From CAYSLU01 sp964431965 (lineage in GTDB: Bacteria; Verrucomicrobiota; Kiritimatiellia; CAIKKV01; CAYSLU01), in NCBI GenBank assembly GCA_964431965.1, contig CAYSLU010000015.1, positions 6,165-70,164 on the forward strand: DNA of 64,000 bases, read 5' to 3'. Positions within the stretch are counted from its first letter, which is position 1. Every line of letters starts with the position of its first letter. The notes beneath the pieces are model-generated. The model was not told the origin of the DNA and ran no database searches. It saw only the letters and a list, made by a program, of their open reading frames with translations. The position numbers were made by a program, and so were the translations under genes. Below are positions 41,428 through 49,724 of the stretch, piece after piece.

Positions 41428-43026
41428 TCAGCACCCCCGCGAGCGGAGCCACGACGGGAGGTTCCGGCGGATGTTGTCCATGTGGACGACTTCGTTTGAC
41501 TCGTAGAAGGCGATGCCGAGGGCGCCTTCGTCCAACCAGCGGTCCATGATGCCGGCGAGGACGGGCCAGGGCGTTGAGCGGGGCGTGCCCGGGTTGGGGA
41601 GCGTGCCCATGCAGGCCACGCCGGCCGTCTTCGCCTCGGTCAGCACCGGCTGCAGCGATACCTGCGTGTAGTCGGTTCCCGGCCGGTTCTCCTCGAGCAT
41701 GAGCACGTCGACGAGTCTCTCGTCAAACCATGTGCGGAGATCGGCGCCCTCGTGCATCGCGCGCTCGAACGTCGGACCGCACCGGACCACGGTCGGACAG
41801 GTTCGCCCCAGCCGCTCCTTGGTCCGCTTCAGGTCGCGCATGAACGTCGTGAAGTAGCGGGCTCGGAATGCGTGCCAGCGGGGATCCATCACGTCCGCGT
41901 CGATCGGCTCCAGGCTGCGGATGTCGATGCCGTACTTCTTCCGGAAGCCCGCGACCGCCGCGTCCGGGTACGACACCATCGGGGCGTGGCGGTGCAGGTC
42001 GAGGAACAGCGAGTCGATGCCCGGGTAGTTCTCCAGGATCTCGCGGCAGATCCCGAGCCGGTAGCGCCGGACCGCGGGGTGTGAATAGTCCAGCCCGCTG
42101 GACCGCCCGCCGCTCTTGTACTGCGTCCAGCACTCGGGGTTCTTCATGAAGAACTCGGGGCACCAGAAGCGCTCGAGCATCTCCCACGTGCCGGCGTGGT
42201 GCAGCGCCCAGTCGGCATGCCATTCGTTGTTCATGCGCAGGCACGGGGCATACAGGATGCCTTCGGCGTGCGCCAGCCGGAGCCCCTCGGCCATGCAGTC
42301 GTAGCGGTGAATCAGCTCCCGGAACAGGACCTCGAAGCTCCGGACGTTCGGAACCTGGGACAGCAGGCGGACGTGATCGGGGTCGTCGATGTTGAGGCGC
42401 GGGAAGATGGAACCCGCCTGAGTCGGGTACTCGCAGCAGCCGCAGTACATGTGCCACGAGATGGCGTTGAAGCCGAGCTCGCGGTGATAGCGGACATTCG
42501 CGGCGATGGATTGGATGTCGCTGGAGCCGATCGTCACGGCCAGGTCGTTCTGGTCTGCGATGCCCCAGATGAGCGGGCGGCCGTCGCGCGCGCCGCGGGC
42601 GAAGGGGCTCGTGTCGGGCGGCGCCGGCTCGAACAGCAGATGGGTGATAGCGAGGGGGCCGAGGTTGGCCTTTTCAACGGTGATGGGCCGGCCGGAGAGC
42701 GCCAGCGTGCCGACGTGGAACGTGCCGGGCCTGGCGCCCGCGGGGGCGATGATCCGGTCGCCGGCCGGGCCGAAACGCACGGCGGCCGAGCCCGGCAAGC
42801 GACCCGATGTGGTGCCGGGCGCGCACAGGCCGAGCGTGACGGTATAGCGGCCCTTGAGGGGGCACTGCAGCTCGAGAGCGGGGGGCTCCTGGCCCCGGTC
42901 GCTGACGAGCGCGGCCTGACCGTCAACGGTGTCCGGCCGCCAGGTGCGGCTTCCTTCGAGCGCCCGCCGGTCCTTCACCTGCGCCAGTATCCGACTCGAG
43001 TCCCATCTGACGATTCGACCGGCCAT
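41428..43026 (-). CDS. Cytoplasmic glycosidase-like TIM-barrel protein
   Basis: 532 residues from the ATG at 43026, which has GGGAGG six bases upstream. Residues ~1-150 are a beta-sandwich ligand-binding module (YTVTLGLCAPG, FHVGTLALSGRPITVEKA). From about residue 165 a TIM barrel follows: FNAISWHMYCGCCEYP, AEGLRLAHAEGILYAPCLRMNNEW, GIDSLFLDLHRHAPMVS and LVDVLMLEENRPGTDY, the last two carrying acidic residues where glycosidases place catalytic acids. It resembles the 'hypothetical glycosyl hydrolase' (GHL) groups. No signal peptide, so it would act on imported sugars. Substrate unknown. It has a candidate promoter with palindrome and an upstream 17-base repeat. Confidence 0.72.
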   Translation of the reverse strand: MAGRIVRWDSSRILAQVKDRRALEGSRTWRPDTVDGQAALVSDRGQEPPALELQCPLKGRYTVTLGLCAPGTTSGRLPGSAAVRFGPAGDRIIAPAGARPGTFHVGTLALSGRPITVEKANLGPLAITHLLFEPAPPDTSPFARGARDGRPLIWGIADQNDLAVTIGSSDIQSIAANVRYHRELGFNAISWHMYCGCCEYPTQAGSIFPRLNIDDPDHVRLLSQVPNVRSFEVLFRELIHRYDCMAEGLRLAHAEGILYAPCLRMNNEWHADWALHHAGTWEMLERFWCPEFFMKNPECWTQYKSGGRSSGLDYSHPAVRRYRLGICREILENYPGIDSLFLDLHRHAPMVSYPDAAVAGFRKKYGIDIRSLEPIDADVMDPRWHAFRARYFTTFMRDLKRTKERLGRTCPTVVRCGPTFERAMHEGADLRTWFDERLVDVLMLEENRPGTDYTQVSLQPVLTEAKTAGVACMGTLPNPGTPRSTPWPVLAGIMDRWLDEGALGIAFYESNEVVHMDNIRRNLPSWLRSRGC

Positions 43027-43040
43027 CTGGCACCTCCCGT

Positions 43041-43069
43041 TGTATACGCCTTTGCAGCGTGCACTGCAG
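43041..43069 (-). promoter_or_regulatory. Candidate promoter with overlapping palindrome
   Basis: Reading leftward: CTGCAG (43064-43069), a 17-base spacer and TATACA (43041-43046), 15 bases before the start codon. TGCAG (43053-43057) and CTGCA (43064-43068), six bases apart, form an inverted repeat covering the -35 and spacer, a plausible operator for a repressor. Repressor identity unknown. Confidence 0.45.
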
Positions 43070-43083
43070 CGCCACGCGCATGG

Positions 43084-43100
43084 TGGCACAATCCGTCCGG
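43084..43100 (-). repeat. 17-base element shared with 16378-16394
   Basis: Identical on the minus strand to the 17 bases upstream of the ceramidase-like gene, in the same orientation, here 58 bases before the glycosidase-like ATG and just upstream of its candidate promoter. Confidence 0.5.
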
Positions 43101-43480
43101 CAACGGCCAGACTCTATCACTCGGGCGGTACGGCCGCACGACCCGTTCGGCGGCATGCGGCGGAGCGGTGGAGCAGGCGTGCGAGCTGGGCCTCGGGTAC
43201 AGAGGTCCGTGGCGGCTGGGCTTGACCCCCATGCGCTCTGTTGGCAATGTCACCCCAGGATCCGACGCGGGCGTTCGGAGGATGGGTGAAGCAGGCTGGA
43301 GCTCTTGCCTGAGCGATACAGTTGCCAGGCGTGCCCAGGGCTCGCGTCGTGTTGTCGCCCGCGCCCGGAGGTCGCGGGCCAACTCGGAGAGAACCGTCAA
43401 CTGAATCGTTTCGGCTTAGGGGCGGCAATGGCGGATTGGGGGCTGTGGCGTCGATCGAGTCGAAGGGAGGCATCGTGAAC
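43101..43480. other. Intergenic region without a recognisable gene
   Basis: 380 bases between the leftward glycosidase-like gene and the rightward exported protein. Frames on both strands are arginine/proline-rich and look non-coding. TTGACC at 43222-43227 and TACAGT at 43317-43322 are isolated promoter-like boxes without a partner at proper spacing. A ribosome site (GGGAGG, 43475-43480 area) belongs to the next gene. Confidence 0.5.
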
Positions 43481-45034
43481 ATGCGAGCAGCTTCGGGGTT
43501 GGGGGGCGGGATCCGTCGCGGAGCGGCGGGCGTCATCGCGGCGGTGTTGCTGGGAGCGGGCGCGGCGTCGGCGGCAGACGCCGATGCCGCCATTCGCGAC
43601 GCGGAGCAGGCGTACCGGGCGGCGGAGCGCTCCCTCTTTGCGGGTGAGCACCAGGCCGCGGCGCAGAAGCTGCAGGACGCGGCTGCGCTTGCGCGTCAGG
43701 CCCGCGATGCGGGCGGGTCGGCCGGGCGTCTGAACGCGCTCGACACGAAGATCCGGCAGCTGGGCGAGAAGGTAGCCAAGCGGACGGGCGGGCCTGCGCC
43801 GGCAGCGGCGACCGCGGCCGGTGCGACCCCCGCGACGGCGTCGGCTGCGCTGCCGTCCGGGGTGTCCTTCCGGCTGAGGGAGGCGGATCAGCTCCTCCAG
43901 CGCGGCGAGCGGGCCCTGGGCGATTCATCGGCGCACCTCGCGCGCGACTGGCGCGTGGCCACGGCCCGCGCCGCGGCCGGCGAAGGGAGGGACAAGCTCC
44001 GCGAAATCGAGACGCGGTTCCCGGGGCAGTATCGGGCCGATCACGCCGACATCGCGGCCGTCGCCGCGCGCGCGGCCGACCTCGAGCGGCGGGCGGGCGA
44101 GCTTGAAGCGGCGGGGCGCCAGGCGGACTCGAACGCGATGGCTCTGCGCGCCGCGGCCGATGCCGCATCGGGCCCCTGGGCGGCGCGGCTGGCGCCATAC
44201 GCCATCGGGCTCGGGCAGCCGGAGCACGATCCGAGGCAGTGGTTCGTCGCGTCTGCGACGATGGACGCGGCCGAGATGCAGAGGCGGCTGCGCGTGTACG
44301 GCGAGGTGAAGCAGGCGCTGGGCGATCTGCATGCGGCGAACCTCCCGGCGCGCAGCGGCGCGCTTGACGCCCTGGCGACAGACCTTGCGGCGCGCGTCAC
44401 GGAGTTCGAGTCTTCGATGAAGTCCTATGCCGTGCAACTGCTCCAGGACGCGAACCAGCAGATCGACCATGCCGATCAGTTCGTGAAGGAGCAGGCGCGC
44501 AAGGCGTCCGCCCGCGAGACCGTCCTGCTCCTGCAGAAAGACCAGCTGTCCCGGATTCGCGAGCGGCTGGACGCGGCGGCCGGGCTGACGGCGGCAGGGG
44601 ACCCCGGGCTGGCGGCGGCGCGGGCGCGCCTGGCGGCGATCGAGAAGGCCGACGGGGAGCTGCGGCGTCAGCGCGTGGCGGAGACGCGGATGCGCCCCGA
44701 CGCCTTTGGGGGCCGGGACGCCGCCGCGGTCCGGAAGCAGGCCGAAGCGGTGGTGCGGGCGGCGTTTCCGGACGCGAAGGTCCTGCGTACGACGGTTCCG
44801 GGCGCCGACTGGAAGGAGGAGTCCGTCATCGAATACACCGACACCACACAGTCCGCGCTCCGCCACCGGATCACGCGGAGCGTGACGGCCCAGGTGGCCG
44901 CCACGGTTGGAGGCGAGACGCGCTTGCTCACGCTGGACGTCTCGCAGGACCGGCAGTCGGCCGGCGGCTGGGGCGCGCTGAAGGGGCACGTCATGTTCAA
45001 CGACGCCATGCTGGCGGAGAACGTGGGGCGGTAG
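43481..45034 (+). CDS. Exported alanine-rich coiled-coil protein of unknown function
   Basis: 517 residues from the ATG at 43481, with AAGGGAGG ten bases before it; the in-frame GTG at 43475 is also possible. Signal peptide: GIRRGAAGVIAAVLLGAGAASAA. Residues ~25-95 resemble a tetratricopeptide-like helical pair (AAIRDAEQAYRAAERSLFAGEHQAAAQKLQDAAALARQ pattern). Residues ~120-390 are mostly helical with many heptad-like Ala/Leu/Arg positions. The last ~110 residues are different, with strands WKEESVIEYTDTTQSALRH and QVAATVGGETRLLTLDVSQD. No family recognised. It stands alone, convergent with ctaB. A periplasmic structural or stress-related role is only a guess. Confidence 0.72.
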   Translation: MRAASGLGGGIRRGAAGVIAAVLLGAGAASAADADAAIRDAEQAYRAAERSLFAGEHQAAAQKLQDAAALARQARDAGGSAGRLNALDTKIRQLGEKVAKRTGGPAPAAATAAGATPATASAALPSGVSFRLREADQLLQRGERALGDSSAHLARDWRVATARAAAGEGRDKLREIETRFPGQYRADHADIAAVAARAADLERRAGELEAAGRQADSNAMALRAAADAASGPWAARLAPYAIGLGQPEHDPRQWFVASATMDAAEMQRRLRVYGEVKQALGDLHAANLPARSGALDALATDLAARVTEFESSMKSYAVQLLQDANQQIDHADQFVKEQARKASARETVLLLQKDQLSRIRERLDAAAGLTAAGDPGLAAARARLAAIEKADGELRRQRVAETRMRPDAFGGRDAAAVRKQAEAVVRAAFPDAKVLRTTVPGADWKEESVIEYTDTTQSALRHRITRSVTAQVAATVGGETRLLTLDVSQDRQSAGGWGALKGHVMFNDAMLAENVGR

Positions 45035-45046
45035 CCGGCGACGCGC

Positions 45047-45928
45047 CTAGAGTGCGCCGGTCGTCCGGTGGAGCGCGATCAGCGCGAGGGCGACCAGGAC
45101 GGACAGGTTGAGGGCGGCGAACAGCAGGGAGAAGCGGGGGGGGCGGCCGCGGAGGAAGAGCTGCTGGCCGAAGAGGGCCAGCAGGGCGGCTCCATCGGCG
45201 AGGATCAGCGCGGCCAGCGGCGCGGAGTGCATGCCCATGGCCATGGGGAGCGCCAGGATGCTCGCCCCCAGAGCCGTGACCCAGATGAACAGGATGCGCG
45301 CCAACTGGGCTGGCGAGAAGTGCTGCAGCATGGACGGGATGCCCGTGGCGCGGTAGTCGGCGGGATGGGCTAGAACCACGAGCCAGAAGTGGGGGGGCTG
45401 CCAGAGGCCGAAGACTGCCATGAGGCCCCAGGCGGGCACCGACCAGGCGGTGCCGCCGGCGGCCTGCCAGCCGATGAGCGGGGGCAGCGCGCCGCACGCG
45501 ATCCCGGGCACCAGGGCGAGGGCCGTCCGCGTCTTCAGGGGGGTATAGAGGCCGTTGTAGCAGAACGCAGCGGCTGCCGCCCCGACCGCGGCGGAGCGGG
45601 GGAAGGGGCCGAGCGCGAGCGCGCCGAGGCCCAACGCCATCAGCAGGGCCGACAGCGTGAGCGCGGCCGCTAGGGATATGCGGCCGGCCGGGAGCGGGCG
45701 GCCGCGGGTTCGCTCAAGGCGCCGGTCCAGGCTGCGGTCCTGGCAGTTGTTCAGGGCGCCGCAGCCCGCCGAGAGGGCGAGCACGCCCAGGAAGACGATG
45801 CCGGACCCGGCCGTGAGGTCGCCGCGCTGAAGAAGGTAGCCGGCGAGGGCAGACGCGGCGATCGCTGCGCTGAGCCTCGGCTTGAGCAGGCTGACGAGAT
45901 CCGCGTACTGTGGCGAGATGGATCGCAT
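45047..45928 (-). CDS. ctaB: Protoheme IX farnesyltransferase (heme O synthase)
   Basis: 293 residues, UbiA-family polyprenyltransferase. The first aspartate motif is NNCQDRSLDRRLERTRGRPLPAG and the second half has YTPLKTRTALALVPGIACGALPPLIGW and the loop LWQPPHFWLV, typical of CtaB/CyoE. About eight transmembrane segments. It adds a farnesyl tail to protoheme to make heme O for the oxidase. It lies 48 bases downstream of coxB and is the last gene of the oxidase operon. Stop is TAG. Confidence 0.95.
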   Translation of the reverse strand: MRSISPQYADLVSLLKPRLSAAIAASALAGYLLQRGDLTAGSGIVFLGVLALSAGCGALNNCQDRSLDRRLERTRGRPLPAGRISLAAALTLSALLMALGLGALALGPFPRSAAVGAAAAAFCYNGLYTPLKTRTALALVPGIACGALPPLIGWQAAGGTAWSVPAWGLMAVFGLWQPPHFWLVVLAHPADYRATGIPSMLQHFSPAQLARILFIWVTALGASILALPMAMGMHSAPLAALILADGAALLALFGQQLFLRGRPPRFSLLFAALNLSVLVALALIALHRTTGAL

Positions 45929-45976
45929 CCGGAGTGGTTGCCGGGGTGGAGGGCGGGCCGAGGCGCCCGATCGTCC

Positions 45977-47116
45977 CTACCGCTCTCGCCCCGCGTGCGT
46001 GTACGTCCCGGCGGCGAGCTTCACCCGGAAGGCGCCCCGGTAGTTGTGCTTGGAGCGGAGGTCATCGAGGCCGCTGCTGTATGCCAGCAGCACGGTGGTT
46101 TCGCCGTCGGGGTCGATGACGCCGTCCGCGCTATCGCCGGAGGCGAGCGGGATGCTGAACGCGATCTCGGTCGCGCCGTCCTGCTCGCTGCCGAAGGCGT
46201 TCCGGATGTCGCGCTGTCCGCCCAGGCGCTCGTCCGCCTCGTGCCGGACCGGGCCGGTTCCGAACTCGTCGGCCATCAGCAGGCGGCCGTTCTTCACGTA
46301 GCCGATGATGAAGTTCGCGCCCAGCATGCCGCGCTTGGGATTGAAGCCGATCGCGAGCCAGCCGGCGCCGGGGGCGCGGAGCTTGACGTGCAGGAGCGGC
46401 CCGTCCACGCGCCACCAGAAGGTCATCTTGTCCTCGAGCTTGTGGAATTGCTGCACGTCGAACAGCCGGAGCACCTCGGGGGAGACGGCGTTGGTGTCCG
46501 GGGCCGGCTCCGCCTCCCGGCGCGCCAGCCAGCTTTCGTAGTCCGCGGGCGGCACGATCTTCAGGTCGGCGTTCATCTCGGCGTGGCCGAGCCCGCAGAA
46601 CTCGGCGCACATGATGGTGTAGGTGCCGGGGCGGTCGGCCATGAACCACGTGTAGCTCGTGAGCCCCTTCACGGCATCCATCTTGATGCGGTACGCCGGG
46701 ATGAAGAGGCTGTGGATGACGTCCTTGGAGGTGATGTTCAGCTTGACCGGCTGGCCCAGGGGCACGACGAGCTCGTTGACGGACTCCTTTCCGCCGGGGT
46801 AGGCGAAATTCCAGGCGAAGGACTCGGCGGTGACGTTGATCTGGAGCGCATCCGGAGGGACGTTCCGGAGCCCGAGGTACGAGTCCCACCCGATGTAGAA
46901 CATGGAGAGCGCGATGGCGGTCGGGATGATCATCCACGCGATCTCCAGGCCGGCGTGTCCGCGGATGTCCGTGGACACCGGGTTCCGGCTGCGCCGGTAG
47001 CGCACGACGAAGGCGATCATCGTGGCCGTGATGCCCACCAGCAGCACGGCGGAAAAGCCGATGATGTAGATGAACGCCCGGTCGACGCCCGCCACTGGAC
47101 TGATCGCTGGATTCAC
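45977..47116 (-). CDS. coxB: Cytochrome c oxidase subunit II with C-terminal DOMON-like domain
   Basis: 379 residues from a GTG at 47116 with GAGGAAGAT before it. Two transmembrane helices (YIIGFSAVLLVGITATMIAFVV and IAWMIIPTAIALSMFYIGW) precede the cupredoxin domain. The CuA ligands are all present: H135, then C170, E172, C174, H178 and M181 in MCAEFCGLGHAEM. Beyond the usual end (~residue 200), residues ~218-370 form a second beta domain with TFWWRVDGPLLHVKL, GWLAIGFNPKRGMLGANFIIGYV and LLMADEFG, the pattern of DOMON domains, which can bind heme or sugar. The usual extra domain on CoxB is a cytochrome c; here no CxxCH is present. Confidence 0.93.
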   Translation of the reverse strand: MNPAISPVAGVDRAFIYIIGFSAVLLVGITATMIAFVVRYRRSRNPVSTDIRGHAGLEIAWMIIPTAIALSMFYIGWDSYLGLRNVPPDALQINVTAESFAWNFAYPGGKESVNELVVPLGQPVKLNITSKDVIHSLFIPAYRIKMDAVKGLTSYTWFMADRPGTYTIMCAEFCGLGHAEMNADLKIVPPADYESWLARREAEPAPDTNAVSPEVLRLFDVQQFHKLEDKMTFWWRVDGPLLHVKLRAPGAGWLAIGFNPKRGMLGANFIIGYVKNGRLLMADEFGTGPVRHEADERLGGQRDIRNAFGSEQDGATEIAFSIPLASGDSADGVIDPDGETTVLLAYSSGLDDLRSKHNYRGAFRVKLAAGTYTHAGRER

Positions 47117-47150
47117 ATCTTCCTCAACGCCGGTGCGCGCGGCCCCGCGC

Positions 47151-47447
47151 TCATACCGGCCGCGCCCTGAACGCCACATCCCAGAACAGGAACCCGATGA
47201 AAATGGCCACGAAGAAGACGGTGACCAGGAACGTGACGGCAAACGCCCGCCCCTCGTGCTTCAAGTGCATGAAGAACAGGAGCACCAGGCTGGCCTTGCT
47301 CGCCGCGACGACCAGGGTCAGCCAGATGTTCAGCGCTCCCACATCGACGCGCGAGAGCAGGATGGTCAGCCCGGTCAACACGAGCAGCGCGCCCAGGACG
47401 GCCAGGAGGTGCCGGTATGGAGTGACGTGTGGGTGTTCGGTGCTCAT
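47151..47447 (-). CDS. Cytochrome c oxidase subunit IV (CtaF/CoxF-like)
   Basis: 98 residues with three transmembrane helices: HLLAVLGALLVLTGLTILLS, NIWLTLVVAASKASLVLLFFMHL and AVTFLVTVFFVAIFIGFLFWD. The KASLVLLFFMHLKHE segment is the signature of the small prokaryotic subunit IV of caa3-type oxidases. It helps assemble or stabilise the complex. It lies between coxC (10 bases) and coxB (34 bases). Confidence 0.9.
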   Translation of the reverse strand: MSTEHPHVTPYRHLLAVLGALLVLTGLTILLSRVDVGALNIWLTLVVAASKASLVLLFFMHLKHEGRAFAVTFLVTVFFVAIFIGFLFWDVAFRARPV

Positions 47448-47457
47448 GAATCGCCGC

Positions 47458-48051
47458 CTAGAGAATCAGGTAGAAGAGAGGGAAGATGAAGATCCAGATC
47501 AGGTCCACGAGGTGCCAGTAGAGGCCGGCGTTCTCGAGCAGCACATCGTGCCCCGCGCGGATGCGCCCCTTCGCCACCATGGCGGCGGCGACGACCAGCA
47601 GGGTCATGCCGATGACGATGTGGATGCCGTGGAGGCCGGTGATGACATAGTACAGCGAGTAGAACATGGTCTCGCCGTGCGGCCCGCTCTGCAGGCGGGG
47701 GGAGTTCGGGTAGATGCCGTGGTGGATCTTGTGGCTCCACTCGAAGTACTTGTTCACCAGGAATCCGCCGCCCAGCACGCACGATGTCACGAGGAATGCG
47801 AGCGCGCGGACGCGCTGGCCCAGGCGGACAGCCGTGATCGACGCCGCCACCGTGAAGCTGCTGACGAGGAGGATGGCCGTGTTGGCCGCGCCGAACGCGA
47901 GGCTAAGCTCTCGGCCGGCGCGCACGAAGTCCGGCTGGTACTGGCGGAAGTAGGCGGCGAAGAGCACGAACAGCCCCGCAAACAGCATGATCTCCGAGTA
48001 GAGGAAGATCCACATGCCGAGCCGGCTTCCGGTTGGGTCCTGTCCGGTCAT
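47458..48051 (-). CDS. coxC: Cytochrome c oxidase subunit III
   Basis: 197 residues from the ATG at 48051, overlapping the coxA stop as ATGA. Five transmembrane helices, the short caa3/bo3-type form. Landmarks: GMWIFLYSEIMLFAGLFVLFAAYF, NTAILLVSSFTVAASI, FEWSHKIHHGI, FYVITGLHGIHIVIGMTLL in its local form (YYVITGLHGIHIVIG), and a final NAGLYWHLVDLIWIFIFPLFYLI. The conserved glutamate of helix III and the LHG/HxxxG positions are present. Stop is TAG. Confidence 0.95.
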   Translation of the reverse strand: MTGQDPTGSRLGMWIFLYSEIMLFAGLFVLFAAYFRQYQPDFVRAGRELSLAFGAANTAILLVSSFTVAASITAVRLGQRVRALAFLVTSCVLGGGFLVNKYFEWSHKIHHGIYPNSPRLQSGPHGETMFYSLYYVITGLHGIHIVIGMTLLVVAAAMVAKGRIRAGHDVLLENAGLYWHLVDLIWIFIFPLFYLIL

Positions 48052-49724
48052 GACGCGGGGGGGTCCTTCCGGGCGTCCGGCGCCGGCGGCTGGCCCCGGC
48101 CGGCCGGCACGGCGGTGAAATCGTAGGGGTACGCCGGCACGTGGGGCGGCGCCTCGAAGTTGTGGAGCGTGGGCGGGGACGCGATCGTCCATTCCAGCGT
48201 CGTGCCGCCCCACGGGTCCGCGGGTGCCCGCCGGCCCCGTCGAAGGCTGATCGCCAGGTTGACGAGCATGACGAGGATGCCGGCCACCATCAGGAAGCCG
48301 CCGATGCCGGCGAGGCGGTTGCCCGACTCGAACTGCGGCAGGTAGTCGTAGTAGCGGCGCGGCATGCCCTTCATGCCCATCACGAACATCGGGACGTAGT
48401 GCAGCATGAAGCCCATCGTGAGCAGGGTGATCCCGACGTTGGCCGGCTTGAACGCGTACATGCGCCCGACGATCTTCGGCCACCAGAAGTGGAGCGCGGC
48501 GAAGAAGGCGAAGCCCGCTCCGCCGAACATCACGAAGTGGAAGTGGGCGACGACGAAATAGGTGTCGTGCACGTGGACGTCCGTTCCGGCGGCGCCCAGC
48601 ACGAGCCCGGTCAGCCCGCCGATGGAGAACAGGTAGATGAAGCAGAGCGAGAGGTAGAGCGGGGGAGTCATCTCGATGGAGCCCTTGTAGAGGGTCGAGA
48701 TCCAGCTGAAGACCTTGACGGCGCTCGGGACGGCGACGATGAACGTGAGCAGCGAGAACACGAAGACGGAGGTGTCGCTCATGCCGCTGACGAACATGTG
48801 GTGGCTCCAGACGAGGGAGCCGAACACGGCGATGGCCAGGGTGGAGGCCACGATCGCCTTGTAGCCGAAGATCGACTTCCGGGCGAAGACGGGGATGACC
48901 TCGGAGATGACGCCCATTGCGGGCAGGATCATGATGTAGACGGCCGGGTGCGAGTACATCCAGAAGAGGTGCTGGTAGAGGAGCGGGTCACCGCCTTTCG
49001 CCGGGTCGAACAGGCCGATTCCGATCAGGCGCTCCACGATCACGAGCAGCAGCGTGATGCCGATGACGGGCGTGGCCAGCACCTGCACCCACGAGGTGGC
49101 GTAGACGGACCACGTGAAGAGCGGGATCTGCGACCAGCGCATCCCGGGAGCCCGCATGCGGTGGATGGTGGTGATGAAGTTCAGGCCGGTCAGGATCGAC
49201 GACATGCCGATGATGAACGCGGCGAAGACGGTGGCCGACACGTTGGTGTGCGTCGAAATGCTGAACGGCACGTAGAAGGTCCAGCCGGTGTCCGGGGGGC
49301 CCTTGGAGAACAGCGAGAGCAGGGTGAGGAAGCCGCCGAGGAAGTAGAGGTAGAACGAGAACAGATTGAGGCGCGGGAAGAACACGTCTCGGGCCCCGAT
49401 CTGGATGGGCAGGAGGAAGTTGCCGAAGATGGCCGGGATGCCCGGGATGATGAACAGGAAGATCATGATCACGCCGTGCATCGTGAAGAAGGCGTTGTAC
49501 ATCTGGGCGGTCATGATGGTCTCGCCGCGCGCCATCAGCTCGATGCGGATGAGCAGCCCGAGGAACATGCCGACCACGAACCAGCCGAGCACCGTGACGA
49601 GGTACATCAGCGCGATGCGCTTGTGATCGTGGGTGACCAGCCAGCTCATGATGCCGCCGTACCCGGGCGGATCCGGCGTCCGGTAGAACGAGGGGGCCGG
49701 CACGGAAGGGTCCGCGTGCGTCAT
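48048..49724 (-). CDS. coxA: Cytochrome c oxidase subunit I (A2-type heme-copper oxidase)
   Basis: 558 residues, about 12 transmembrane helices. Low-spin heme ligand H83 in TMHGVIMIFLF pairs with H396. CuB ligands H259, H308 and H309 lie in YSHPAVYIMILP and SHHMF, with crosslinking tyrosine Y263. High-spin heme ligand H394 is in HDTYFVVAHFHFVMF. The sequence YSHPAV, with alanine where A1 enzymes have the proton-gating glutamate, marks the A2 subfamily, which uses a Tyr-Ser pair instead. It reduces oxygen to water and pumps protons. It overlaps both the SCO stop and the coxC start by four bases. Confidence 0.97.
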   Translation of the reverse strand: MTHADPSVPAPSFYRTPDPPGYGGIMSWLVTHDHKRIALMYLVTVLGWFVVGMFLGLLIRIELMARGETIMTAQMYNAFFTMHGVIMIFLFIIPGIPAIFGNFLLPIQIGARDVFFPRLNLFSFYLYFLGGFLTLLSLFSKGPPDTGWTFYVPFSISTHTNVSATVFAAFIIGMSSILTGLNFITTIHRMRAPGMRWSQIPLFTWSVYATSWVQVLATPVIGITLLLVIVERLIGIGLFDPAKGGDPLLYQHLFWMYSHPAVYIMILPAMGVISEVIPVFARKSIFGYKAIVASTLAIAVFGSLVWSHHMFVSGMSDTSVFVFSLLTFIVAVPSAVKVFSWISTLYKGSIEMTPPLYLSLCFIYLFSIGGLTGLVLGAAGTDVHVHDTYFVVAHFHFVMFGGAGFAFFAALHFWWPKIVGRMYAFKPANVGITLLTMGFMLHYVPMFVMGMKGMPRRYYDYLPQFESGNRLAGIGGFLMVAGILVMLVNLAISLRRGRRAPADPWGGTTLEWTIASPPTLHNFEAPPHVPAYPYDFTAVPAGRGQPPAPDARKDPPAS

